10,663 nucleotides of DNA from Spirochaetaceae bacterium. Lineage in GTDB: Bacteria; Spirochaetota; Spirochaetia; B11-G9. Numbering within the stretch: the first letter of the stretch is position 1; each line of letters opens with the position of its first letter. A program made the position numbers and the translations under genes. The notes under the pieces were generated by a model. The model was not told where the DNA came from and did not search any database. It was given only the letters and a program-made list of their open reading frames with translations. Positions 1 through 6,831 of this stretch are shown in pieces. Where the stretch lies: the NCBI GenBank assembly GCA_030643345.1, contig DAOWMA010000031.1:1-10663 (forward strand), in the 5' to 3' direction.

Positions 1-75
1 AAGACCAGTAAATTCCTCTCTGTAATGGAGCGGAATATCTTTTCTTACAATATTCTTAATGCCAATTACATCCAT
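1..75 (-). CDS. Unidentified protein, N-terminal fragment (runs off window)
   Basis: An open frame begins at an ATG at 75 and stays open to the window edge, giving 25 residues that begin MDVIGIKNIV and include RKDIPLHYREEF. I do not recognise the family from so little sequence. There is no good Shine-Dalgarno sequence before the ATG, but a sigma70-like promoter at 82-110 would start the transcript at or beside the ATG, so leaderless translation is likely. The gene has its own promoter and is separated by 181 nt from the flagellar operon, so it need not share that operon's function. The frame is short enough that chance cannot be excluded. The promoter placement and the clean in-frame start are the main support. 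Confidence 0.55.
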   Translation of the reverse strand, partial: MDVIGIKNIVRKDIPLHYREEFTGL

Positions 76-81
76 TTTTTA

Positions 82-110
82 ACTCTATTGGAAATAGGGT
101 TGCCCGTCAA
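82..110 (-). promoter_or_regulatory. Sigma70-like promoter for the fragment gene, predicted leaderless
   Basis: On the minus strand, TTGACG (110-105; five of six consensus bases) is followed by a 17-bp spacer and TAGAGT (87-82; four of six). Six bases separate the -10 box from the ATG at 75, so the usual start distance of about 7 nt falls on the A of the ATG. The match is moderate, but its position exactly fits an mRNA without a leader. Confidence 0.45.
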
Positions 111-129
111 TAAGATAAATATCTCAGCT

Positions 130-206
130 TTTTGCGCTGTACCACATTTTGTATTTAACAAATAGCTCTTCTCTAATATAGGGCTACTACCTGGCGCAAA
201 ATAGCC
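130..206 (-). other. Candidate pseudoknot RNA element in the 181-nt intergenic gap
   Basis: Read on the minus strand, GGCTA (206-202) can pair with TAGCC (186-182). The loop it encloses contains TTTTGCGC (201-194), which is perfectly complementary to GCGCAAAA (137-130) lying outside the hairpin. A loop pairing with a distant outside segment has H-type pseudoknot topology. The element lies after the stop codon of the membrane PilZ gene and before the promoter at 82-110, so it would be in the 3' untranslated part of the flagellar transcript or in a separate RNA. It does not match the GEMM c-di-GMP riboswitch consensus that I know. The complementarity is seen directly; function is not established. 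Confidence 0.25.
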
Positions 207-256
207 ATGCAATCGTAAAAATAGACCACATCGTAAAAGCCTCTATCTTTATATTA

Positions 257-1366
257 TTATCCTATCATATCGTATATGAATGAATTAATACTGTTTATAT
301 TCTTTTGAGATACCTTTGTGAACATAATATGCATTACAGCTCCCATAGGTTTTATTCTCTTTATTGATTTATTTTTACCAAATACAATAATTTTTTCACC
401 ATCTATTGCTTCAAATTCCATTTTTAACAACTCTCCGGTACCCAGAGGGTAGGATGCGCGCATTGAACAACCACCAGCAGATATTTCAATAATTGTACCA
501 AGTATTCCAGCACTATTATCAACAACAGCCTTGCGTTTCTGGTTTCTTCCGTATCCGGTAGTAATAATTCTAATAGGATAGAAATATGCCGGTCTCCCCA
601 GAGGTTTACGCCGGTATTTCCGTTGCTGTGCCTGTTGAATACTTCTGGAATGTTGAAGAAAAAGAGAGGGGACACCTCTTATATTATTATATCCCGATAC
701 TTTACTGGAAAAAGAGTATCCCTGCCCATTGGATTTCCAGAAAAAGACTTGAATTTTTGTCCACTTTTTCCATCTTATCTGATTCCCATGGTCATCCCTT
801 GGTATCTTTACACCAAGGTAATCTTTAAGGTTTGAAGAAACCTGAGATTCATATCGGGCCCCTCCGGGTGTTGATAGATGGAGTTTCTGCCCTGGATTTA
901 ACTGTTTGGTACCGGTCATAAGTTGTTTCTTTTCGCTGTTTCTTTCGATTTTCTGTTTTATCCTGTATAGTAGAAGTTTTTGTCCTTCTTTGATATTTTG
1001 CGGAGTAATATCCTCTTCCAGTCGGTTCAGAGCTTTTTTTAAAGTCGAGTTAAGTGTTTTTGAGTTTTTAAGGAGATTATAGGTATCTTTCACCTTGTAT
1101 GTTTTTATTAAATATTCCAAAGTTCTTATTTCCGGTACAGATAATCCCATTGCACTTGCTCTTTTTTTGAAAGCTCTTTTATTATACTTCCCTGGTCTGC
1201 TTCCTGAGGATCTTCCTGATCCTGATTTACTTCCACTACCGGAAGATTTCCCTGAAATAACAAGTAATATTATAAAAACAAAGAAAACGATAATTCCAAT
1301 AGTTACTGATGTGGAACTTTGTTTTTTTAAGGTCATAATAGCTTCCTGAAGTAGAATAAAATTCAA
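257..1366 (-). CDS. Membrane-anchored YcgR-like PilZ protein
   Basis: A 369-residue protein ends the flagellar operon. In order it has one hydrophobic segment (about 21-38), a Gly/Ser-rich linker (40-57), a basic helical region (60-145), a YcgR-type N-terminal beta domain (about 155-250, PGQKLHLS onwards) and a C-terminal PilZ domain (about 251-365). PilZ proteins usually bind c-di-GMP through RxxxR and DxSxxG. Here the second motif reads EISAGG (294-299) with Glu for Asp, and the Arg motif before the first strand is spaced as RKPLGR, so binding may be altered or lost. YcgR proteins act on the flagellar motor; a similar membrane-tethered role is inferred from context. The TTG start at 1366 overlaps the previous stop by 4 nt and has a strong AGGAG. 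The ATG at 1336 with AGGA is a credible alternative that shortens the protein by 10 residues and keeps the membrane segment. Confidence 0.8.
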   Translation of the reverse strand: MNFILLQEAIMTLKKQSSTSVTIGIIVFFVFIILLVISGKSSGSGSKSGSGRSSGSRPGKYNKRAFKKRASAMGLSVPEIRTLEYLIKTYKVKDTYNLLKNSKTLNSTLKKALNRLEEDITPQNIKEGQKLLLYRIKQKIERNSEKKQLMTGTKQLNPGQKLHLSTPGGARYESQVSSNLKDYLGVKIPRDDHGNQIRWKKWTKIQVFFWKSNGQGYSFSSKVSGYNNIRGVPSLFLQHSRSIQQAQQRKYRRKPLGRPAYFYPIRIITTGYGRNQKRKAVVDNSAGILGTIIEISAGGCSMRASYPLGTGELLKMEFEAIDGEKIIVFGKNKSIKRIKPMGAVMHIMFTKVSQKNINSINSFIYDMIG

Positions 1367-2271
1367 TTTTTACTCCTTTTATCCTCTTTAATTCTTTCTA
1401 TTAAATTAATATATTCCAATAATTTGGTAACTTTTGGAACAATCTCATATTCCATAAGATCACCAATAAGAATAGAATCATTTACGTCAAAAGCATTTAC
1501 CAATTCCAGTAGAATATCATTAAATCCTTTATAAAAATCATTAAAGCTTTCGTTATCTATAGATTTTTTGGTAATATCTGTATATCCGAATTCTTTAAGA
1601 AATGGGAAAATTCTGATCAATTTTTCTGAAAGTTCTATAAAATTAAGAACAGAACCAATAGCATGTTTATCATCTCCTGTCTGCAGCATAACGGATACAT
1701 CAGATATTACCGGGATTAACTCATTTAGCTTTTCTGATGTTTCAAATAGTTCTGAAAATGGAGATGTAACTTCTTTTATTCTATTTTTGAGCATTCCGGC
1801 AATATTCTGAAGCAGGAGAATAAGTGGTTGCTCATTATTTTGTCCGTCGAAATTACTTACCAGTTTTTCCAATTCAAGTGTTTCATCGGCTGTTTGGTTC
1901 TTTCGGGCAAAAAAGAAATCCATGGATTTCTTTATAAAGGGCAGTTCTGACAACAGATCCTGAGTAAGTGTTTTATTTTCTGATTTTATTGAATCATGAA
2001 GTAGTGTTATATACTGATAAAGAGTTTGAAGATCTGATATGTACTTCGAGGATTCTGAGATCGCTGTGAGATCAAGTTTTTCTATTGTATCGAGAAGTAT
2101 ATCCCCCCATTTCTCTTCCTGGAGTGTAAGCTCTTCATTATTCCGGATTACATTTGTCAGTATATATCCCGATTTGCCCAGCCAGTCAGAAAGACCTGAA
2201 ATAAGTTCATTCAGAGTTTTTTCATTCTCAATAGTTACATCAAAGGGCTTATTGTTTAGCGTAATTATCAT
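1363..2271 (-). CDS. Uncharacterised protein encoded after fliD, possible beta-grasp N-terminus
   Basis: A 302-residue acidic soluble protein without signal peptide or membrane segment. Residues 1-50 (beginning MIITLNNKPFDV) alternate strand, turn, helix (NEKTLNELISGLSDWL) and strand (YILTNVIRNNEEL), which resembles a ubiquitin-like beta-grasp fold. The rest, about 55-300, looks almost wholly helical, with Leu/Ile-rich segments around 76-96, 150-170, 205-228 and 245-292. I do not recognise a named family. It starts with a good GGGAG 6 nt before the ATG, 21 nt after fliD, and its stop overlaps the next gene's start, so it is firmly in the flagellar operon. The slot after fliD in other bacteria often holds the FliS or FliT export chaperones. 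A chaperone or adaptor role is therefore possible, but it rests on position only. Confidence 0.8.
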   Translation of the reverse strand: MIITLNNKPFDVTIENEKTLNELISGLSDWLGKSGYILTNVIRNNEELTLQEEKWGDILLDTIEKLDLTAISESSKYISDLQTLYQYITLLHDSIKSENKTLTQDLLSELPFIKKSMDFFFARKNQTADETLELEKLVSNFDGQNNEQPLILLLQNIAGMLKNRIKEVTSPFSELFETSEKLNELIPVISDVSVMLQTGDDKHAIGSVLNFIELSEKLIRIFPFLKEFGYTDITKKSIDNESFNDFYKGFNDILLELVNAFDVNDSILIGDLMEYEIVPKVTKLLEYINLIERIKEDKRSKN

Positions 2272-2292
2272 ATAATCTCCCGGTCATAATTA

Positions 2293-4302
2293 TCAATTAT
2301 TATTGCTATTACTAAAATTATCTATGGTCCTGGAACTCTGCTCCATAGTTTTAAGTGCTGATTCCATTCTACCAAATTTTATTCTTAGTTCAAGCTCTTT
2401 ATCATCAAGCTTACTTTCCATATTAAGTATGTTTCTTTTGGTCCTATCAATTTGAGTATCAATTCCTGCAATTCTGGTTGCTACCAGGCCTCCTATCTGA
2501 GTGTAGGAGTTAATATATATATCCATTTCATAGGCAGCTCCTGCATCAATAATCATATCTTCATCAGTATCTTTCCCAAAAAGATCTTTAATTGGCCCTA
2601 TATCAGAAGCGAGAGCTTCATCAAGTGTATCTTCGTTTATTTCCAAATATCCACGCAGTTTTGATTTATTTACACCTCCACCAAATCCACTGGAGTTTGT
2701 GGAGATACCTATCTGTGACAGCAAACTGAGATCACTTCCGGCGGATGTTCGATATGCTTCCATTGCTATACGCTGCATTCTGTTTTTCAGCTGCGAAAAT
2801 GTAGTATCACCCTGGAATATCCCAAGGTTATTTCTTGCATCCTCTTTTTCTTCAGCAGAAAGATATTCAAGTTCACCAATTACACTTTCATCGTTACTGG
2901 TAAGGATATGTATGTTTTGTAATACCTGGTTGTAGTATCCTACAAATGAAATTATTCCATCCTTAATAGATTCCCTGTCAGGCATAATCTTAATTTCTAC
3001 TTCTTTATCACTTGTCTTGTTTATATTAAGGGTTACTCCCTGAATAAGATCATCGATAGAATTAGTTTCCCTTGTTATTGGGATGCCATCAATTTCCAGT
3101 TTTGCATCAAGGGCAGTTCCTGCAGGGTTTATTGGTTCAAACCCATCTCTGGCATCCGGGTTTATTATTTTTATTCCTCTTATTACTATTTTTCTGTGTG
3201 TATTTATATTTTTAATATCAATACTGCTTATTGTACTGCCGGTAAGAGAATAGGGAATAGAAAAATGTTGTTCCGTTTCAGTATCTTTTAGAACAGGTAG
3301 TTGGATACTATCGTTTATATACATTATATTCAGATTATCTTTAAAAACAGGCGGGGGTGGTTGTGTCCATTCAGGAAGATTTACCCTGCTTGGTGAGTTT
3401 TCAATACTTATACCTTCAAAAGTGATACTGCCTGATGGGTTTATCCGGGGACCCTTTGGTTTAGTCTCTGGAATATATTCTTCCTTATCCAGGTTGATAA
3501 TTTGAATATCATATTCAAGAATCAGGTTTTCTTTCATATTAACAACCGGGGTAAAGGGAATTTTAATCTCCGATTCTGGTTCAAGTGTTAAGCTGTTGTT
3601 TGAGACTGTGTATATATCTGTCTTATTCGTTGATTGTTTCGAGACCGTACCTGTATCAGAAAGATCTACTGTGCTTTCATTTTGATAAACAGATCTAATT
3701 AGACCGGTAGATATTCCCAGCCCGATTGAATCATCTTTCAATAATAATTTATTGGAGCTGCCGGTTTTTGTAGATTCAAGCATAAATACTACTGTATCAG
3801 AAGAATCGTTGATAAGCCTTGCTTTAATAAGACCCTTGGATTGCTTGTTGACTGCATCTACAAAGGTTTGTATCCTGTTTCCTCTGAATCTGAATGTTAT
3901 ATCTTTTTCTCCTACAGAAAAACTATATGTACCATCAGATACACGAAAATCATCAGGAAGAGGTGATGATAAAAATCTGTCTGCACTTGCAACCTGATTA
4001 ATTTTAATTTTTACTATTTCGTTGGTGGAATTACGTCCTGCAGAGGCGCTTACTACTGCCTCGTCTGAGGATTCAGCTATATGTTCCTGAAATGGGTTTT
4101 GAAAACCGAAAAGCTCACGTGAACTGTCTCTAAAACGGGATAAGGATAAATTAATATTTCGCCAAATTTTCTTCTGGTCTTCGTATGTTTCTTTTTGATC
4201 TTCCAGCCTGCGCAGAGGTATCCTTTCGACATCCATAAGACCTTCGATCATCTTATCGGTCCCGTATTTACTGTTCACACCAGGGATGCTTATATCCGAC
4301 AT
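2293..4302 (-). CDS. fliD: Flagellar filament cap protein FliD (HAP2)
   Basis: FliD caps the growing filament and inserts exported flagellin at its tip; in spirochaetes this happens in the periplasm. The 669-residue product begins MSDISIPGVNSKYGTDKMIEGLM, a typical HAP2 N-terminal segment, followed by a coiled coil (about 25-60) and the FliD_N region to about 110. The FliD_C region spans about 396-650 (TALDAKLEIDGIPITR, the DDLIQGVTL motif, and SLLSQIGIST at 526-535) and ends in a helix that packs in the cap core. Residues about 205-395 form an extra beta-rich block containing EWTQPPPP (311-318). This makes the protein roughly 200 residues longer than enterobacterial FliD (468 in E. coli). 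The ATG is preceded by AGGA at about 8 nt and lies 34 nt after flaG. No lesion was seen. Confidence 0.96.
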   Translation of the reverse strand: MSDISIPGVNSKYGTDKMIEGLMDVERIPLRRLEDQKETYEDQKKIWRNINLSLSRFRDSSRELFGFQNPFQEHIAESSDEAVVSASAGRNSTNEIVKIKINQVASADRFLSSPLPDDFRVSDGTYSFSVGEKDITFRFRGNRIQTFVDAVNKQSKGLIKARLINDSSDTVVFMLESTKTGSSNKLLLKDDSIGLGISTGLIRSVYQNESTVDLSDTGTVSKQSTNKTDIYTVSNNSLTLEPESEIKIPFTPVVNMKENLILEYDIQIINLDKEEYIPETKPKGPRINPSGSITFEGISIENSPSRVNLPEWTQPPPPVFKDNLNIMYINDSIQLPVLKDTETEQHFSIPYSLTGSTISSIDIKNINTHRKIVIRGIKIINPDARDGFEPINPAGTALDAKLEIDGIPITRETNSIDDLIQGVTLNINKTSDKEVEIKIMPDRESIKDGIISFVGYYNQVLQNIHILTSNDESVIGELEYLSAEEKEDARNNLGIFQGDTTFSQLKNRMQRIAMEAYRTSAGSDLSLLSQIGISTNSSGFGGGVNKSKLRGYLEINEDTLDEALASDIGPIKDLFGKDTDEDMIIDAGAAYEMDIYINSYTQIGGLVATRIAGIDTQIDRTKRNILNMESKLDDKELELRIKFGRMESALKTMEQSSRTIDNFSNSNNN

Positions 4303-4336
4303 TTATAATTCCTAAACCCCGGAGAATAGATGCAGG

Positions 4337-4723
4337 CTAAATTTTTTCGTCAAAAATCAGGCCAATTACCTCCTTCATTCTTGAATGTAATTTAAGGAGT
4401 GCTTCCGAGGGTATAACTCTAATTACTTTATCGGTTTCGGCATCAATCACCTTTACAACTACTTGATTCAGTTCTTTATTAACTGAGTAACTAAGTTTTC
4501 GGTTTAAAGTAGAAGGAATCTTCAAAACCTCTTTCATATACTGATCTGTTTCGGCTCTGAAGACAGCCTTTCGTCTATTCTCTTTTTCAAGTGCTAATTG
4601 CTGATCTTCCTGCTGAGCAGCCTTCCTTTGCTGTTCTATTTTAAACTGATCTTTCTTTATATCTGCTGAAAATTCAGGCTTTGCAGGAGGAACACCTGAT
4701 AAATCTTTAACTTCTAATTCCAT
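4337..4723 (-). CDS. flaG: FlaG family flagellar protein
   Basis: A 128-residue FlaG-family protein. The N-terminal half is a charged Gln/Lys/Glu-rich helix (about 20-65). The FlaG domain occupies about 70-128 and shows the family core: LSYSVNKELNQVVVKVIDAETDKVIR followed by IPSEALLKL, split here as 78-102 and 104-112. FlaG proteins affect filament length or assembly in several bacteria, but their mechanism is poorly defined. I chose the ATG at 4723 because GGTGA sits 5 nt upstream; an in-frame GTG at 4732 would add three residues and has no better ribosome site. The gene follows the second flagellin across a strong terminator-like hairpin ending only about 20 nt before the start, and precedes fliD by 34 nt, the usual flaG-fliD order. 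Confidence 0.92.
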   Translation of the reverse strand: MELEVKDLSGVPPAKPEFSADIKKDQFKIEQQRKAAQQEDQQLALEKENRRKAVFRAETDQYMKEVLKIPSTLNRKLSYSVNKELNQVVVKVIDAETDKVIRVIPSEALLKLHSRMKEVIGLIFDEKI

Positions 4724-4741
4724 AATATTCACCCATTTAGG

Positions 4742-4771
4742 AAAAACGGGAGAGGGGCGCGACCCCCCCCG
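4742..4771 (-). terminator. Intrinsic terminator between second flaB and flaG
   Basis: On the minus strand a C followed by eight G, then TCGCG, then CCCC-TCT-CCCG folds into a GC-rich hairpin (CGGG/CCCG outside, GGGG/CCCC inside) followed by TTTTT. It stands about 60 nt after the flaB stop and 18 nt before the flaG ATG, so it either terminates most flagellin transcripts or attenuates the flaG-fliD segment. A second 7-bp inverted repeat, TGATGAG/CTCATCA, lies just upstream. Confidence 0.75.
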
Positions 4772-4831
4772 ATAGAATTAGTGATGAGATAACGTCCAGA
4801 AACCTCATCAACTCCGCTGGAACGGTTCTTA

Positions 4832-5677
4832 CTACAGTAACTGCAGGACTGACTGTGGGTTGCTGTTTGCCTGTGCAAGCATTGCAGTATTTGACTGAAT
4901 AAGAATCTGATTTTTTACAAAATCTACCATTTCGGTAGCCATGTCTACATCTCTGATCCTTGACTCTGCTGCCTGCAGGTTTTCTGATGCAATTGCAACA
5001 CCCTTTGAAGCCATTGTAAATCTGTTCTGGTAAGCTCCAAGATCTGCTCTCTGCTGAGAGACAACCTTTAATGCTGAATCCACCATACCAATAGCCATAT
5101 TTGAATCTTCCGGTGTTTGGATATTGATGGTCTCAGTGCTTCCCTGGGCTCCCTGAATACCAAGCGCCTGGGCTGTCATTGTGCCTATGTATACTCTTTC
5201 ATTCTGGTCCATATTTGCACCAACCTGGAACTGCATAATGGTTTCCGAATCTCTGGAAAAATTACCAGTAAGCATGTTCATGCCGTTAAACTGGGCATGG
5301 GAAGCAATTCTGTTGATTTCGTCAACAAGCTGTGATACTTCCACCTGAATCTGCATTCGGTCTTCCTGGGTGTAGACACCGTTGGCTGATTGAACAGAAA
5401 GTTCTCTCAGTCTGTGAAGTATATCCTGTGTTTCCTGCAGATAACCCTCTGCAGTCTGTATAAAGGATACACCGTTTTCGATGTTTCTTTCCGCCTGGTT
5501 AAGACCGCGAATCTGGCTTCTCAGTTTTTCTGATACTGCCAGACCTGACGCATCATCACCGCCCTTGTTGATGCGCATACCGGAACTAAGTTTTTCTATG
5601 TTGCCTGCAATATCAGTACCTCTGGCACCGAGTGTTCTGTTGGCATACATTGCGCTCATGTTGTGATTTATTATCAT
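4832..5677 (-). CDS. flaB: Periplasmic flagellar core flagellin FlaB (second copy)
   Basis: A 281-residue spirochaete core flagellin, exported by the flagellar type III system and assembled into the periplasmic filament. The N-terminal D0/D1 helices start MIINHNMSAMYANRTLG; the central conserved part includes DRMQIQVEVSQLVDEI and SHAQFNGMNMLTG; the C-terminal D1/D0 helices contain DLGAYQNRF, AAESRIRDVDM and end SVLQLL. There are no variable D2/D3 domains, as usual for FlaB. Compared with the adjacent copy, the stretch after MLTG is a few residues shorter and reads SRDSETIMQFQVGANMD, lacking the TASMW segment, so the two are distinct paralogues and not a recent duplication. The ATG has AGGAGG 6 nt upstream. 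A leader hairpin at 5701-5721 and the 253-nt structured spacer suggest separate post-transcriptional control. Confidence 0.97.
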   Translation of the reverse strand: MIINHNMSAMYANRTLGARGTDIAGNIEKLSSGMRINKGGDDASGLAVSEKLRSQIRGLNQAERNIENGVSFIQTAEGYLQETQDILHRLRELSVQSANGVYTQEDRMQIQVEVSQLVDEINRIASHAQFNGMNMLTGNFSRDSETIMQFQVGANMDQNERVYIGTMTAQALGIQGAQGSTETINIQTPEDSNMAIGMVDSALKVVSQQRADLGAYQNRFTMASKGVAIASENLQAAESRIRDVDMATEMVDFVKNQILIQSNTAMLAQANSNPQSVLQLL

Positions 5678-5697
5678 GTAACCCTCCTTGATAGGTT

Positions 5698-5721
5698 AAA
5701 AAGAGGCATCCTTTGCCTCTT
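5698..5721 (-). promoter_or_regulatory. Leader hairpin of second flaB: AGGA loop plus short U-tract
   Basis: On the minus strand AAGAGGCA, loop AAGGA, TGCCTCTT form an 8-bp stem followed by TTT. The hairpin ends 23 nt before the flaB ATG, just upstream of the AAGGAGG ribosome site. The loop bases GGAUG and the paired flanks resemble a CsrA site (consensus core ARGGAUGU in a hairpin loop). The short U-run also makes it terminator-like. There is no room for another promoter between hairpin and gene, so the flaB transcript must include it. Confidence 0.5.
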
Positions 5722-5736
5722 GCTTTATGCATGGTT

Positions 5737-5837
5737 AGGAAGGAAACAAAAGATCCTATTGCGCCTCTTTTGCCCCGTTCATTCCTCCCTGGATACGAGG
5801 AGATTTATCCGACCCGCACTGTCATTGGTGTGCGGAT
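5737..5837 (-). other. Structured spacer/leader between the two flaB genes
   Basis: This is the central part of the 253-nt gap 5678-5930. CCGCAC and GTGCGG pair across a 10-nt loop (5814-5835). AGGGAGGAA (5790-5782) can pair over nine positions, one G-U, with TTCCTTCCT (5745-5737). Both helices stand upstream of the AGGA hairpin. The remainder next to the first flaB stop is AT-rich (TATATATA near 5910), with a poor -35/-10 pair that I do not call. No coding sequence is supported here. Confidence 0.35.
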
Positions 5838-5930
5838 CAGAAACTCCCTTCGTACAACTATGCCCTTTATTTTAAGGAGAGTATTATTTCAAAGAACAAC
5901 GGATATTTATATATATAATATAAACCCCAA

Positions 5931-6788
5931 TTAGAATAACTGCAAGACAGATTGTGTTTTTGCATTAGCCTGAGCAAGCATTGCTGTGCCGGACTGTACA
6001 AGAATCTGATTTTTTGTGTATTCAACCATCTGTTCTGCCATATCTACGTCTCTAATCCTTGATTCGGCAGCCTGAAGGTTTTCAGCTCCGATATCAATTC
6101 CCACTATAGCATGCTGTAGCCTGTTTTGATAAGCACCCAGATCAGCTCTTTGTTTATTAACGGTTTTCAGAGCCATATCAATGGTCCCTATTGACATGTT
6201 TGCTTCTTCGGGAGAACGAATGGAAACAAATTCCCCGGTCCCGAGATCGGTTATACCCAATCCTGCAGATGTCATTGTTCCAATGTAAACTCTTTCTCTC
6301 TGGTCCATGTTTGCACCGATATGGAGCCACATGGATGCTGTTACTGTGTTTTCCCCTGTTTCGTTGGCAAAACGACCTGTCAGCATGTTCATACCGTTAA
6401 ACTGGGCATGAGAAGCAATCCTATCGATCTCATCAACCAGCTGGCTGACTTCAACCTGAATCTGCATTCTGTCTTCTTCAGAGTAGATACCATTGGCAGC
6501 CTGTACAGCGAGTTCTCTCATCCTGTGAAGGATATCCTGGCTTTCCTGCATGTATCCTTCTGCTGTCTGTATAAAAGAGATACCATTGGAAGCATTTCGT
6601 GAAGCCTGTCTAAGACCACGGATCTGTGCTCTCATTTTTTCTGATACAGCAAGACCGGAAGCGTCATCCCCTGCTCTGTTAATTCGCAAACCTGAAGCTA
6701 AACTTTCCATGTTGTGTGCAACATTGGTATTGGTTACTTTTAATTTGTTTTGAGCGAACATTGCACTCATGTTGTGATTGATAATCAT
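5931..6788 (-). CDS. flaB: Periplasmic flagellar core flagellin FlaB (first copy)
   Basis: A 285-residue FlaB flagellin, exported through the flagellar secretion channel to form the core of the periplasmic filament. Residues 1-60 (MIINHNMSAMFAQNKLK, then SGLRINRAGDDASGLAVSE) form the N-terminal D0/D1 helices. The region 138-175 carries the FlaB signature GENTVTASMWLHIGANMD and RVYIGTMTS. The C-terminal helices contain DLGAYQNR, AAESRIRDVDM and end SVLQLF. The frame is open a further 28 codons upstream, but GGAGG 7 nt before the ATG at 6788 and conserved flagellin length fix that start; the extension is leader sequence. Its 228-nt upstream region has a sigma28-like promoter, a terminator-like inverted repeat and an AGGA-loop hairpin. 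It is the first gene of the filament cluster. Confidence 0.97.
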   Translation of the reverse strand: MIINHNMSAMFAQNKLKVTNTNVAHNMESLASGLRINRAGDDASGLAVSEKMRAQIRGLRQASRNASNGISFIQTAEGYMQESQDILHRMRELAVQAANGIYSEEDRMQIQVEVSQLVDEIDRIASHAQFNGMNMLTGRFANETGENTVTASMWLHIGANMDQRERVYIGTMTSAGLGITDLGTGEFVSIRSPEEANMSIGTIDMALKTVNKQRADLGAYQNRLQHAIVGIDIGAENLQAAESRIRDVDMAEQMVEYTKNQILVQSGTAMLAQANAKTQSVLQLF

Positions 6789-6815
6789 TTGTTTCCTCCA
6801 TGAAAACATCTTTTT

Positions 6816-6831
6816 GGAGCATCCTTGCTCC
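6816..6831 (-). promoter_or_regulatory. Leader hairpin of first flaB, CsrA-site-like
   Basis: GGAGCAAGGATGCTCC is a perfect 6-bp stem with AGGA as loop (or 5 bp with hexaloop AAGGAT), ending 27 nt before the ATG. The core CAAGGAUG agrees with the SELEX-derived CsrA consensus at 8 successive positions. It is followed by AAAAAG on this strand, so it is not a terminator in the sense direction. A second GGA is available in the Shine-Dalgarno sequence, giving the two-site layout seen in CsrA-controlled flagellin leaders. Confidence 0.5.

Noticed and set aside
76..256. A c-di-GMP (GEMM) riboswitch suggested by CAGGTAG and GGGCAACCC fragments
   Set aside because: The conserved core and the order of paired elements of GEMM are absent; only short fragments match.
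5756..5782. An 8-residue leader peptide frame (ATG to TAG) with GGGAGG beside it between the flaB genes
   Set aside because: The GGAGG is only one or two bases from the ATG, too close for normal initiation, and the same bases fit the 9-bp helix better.
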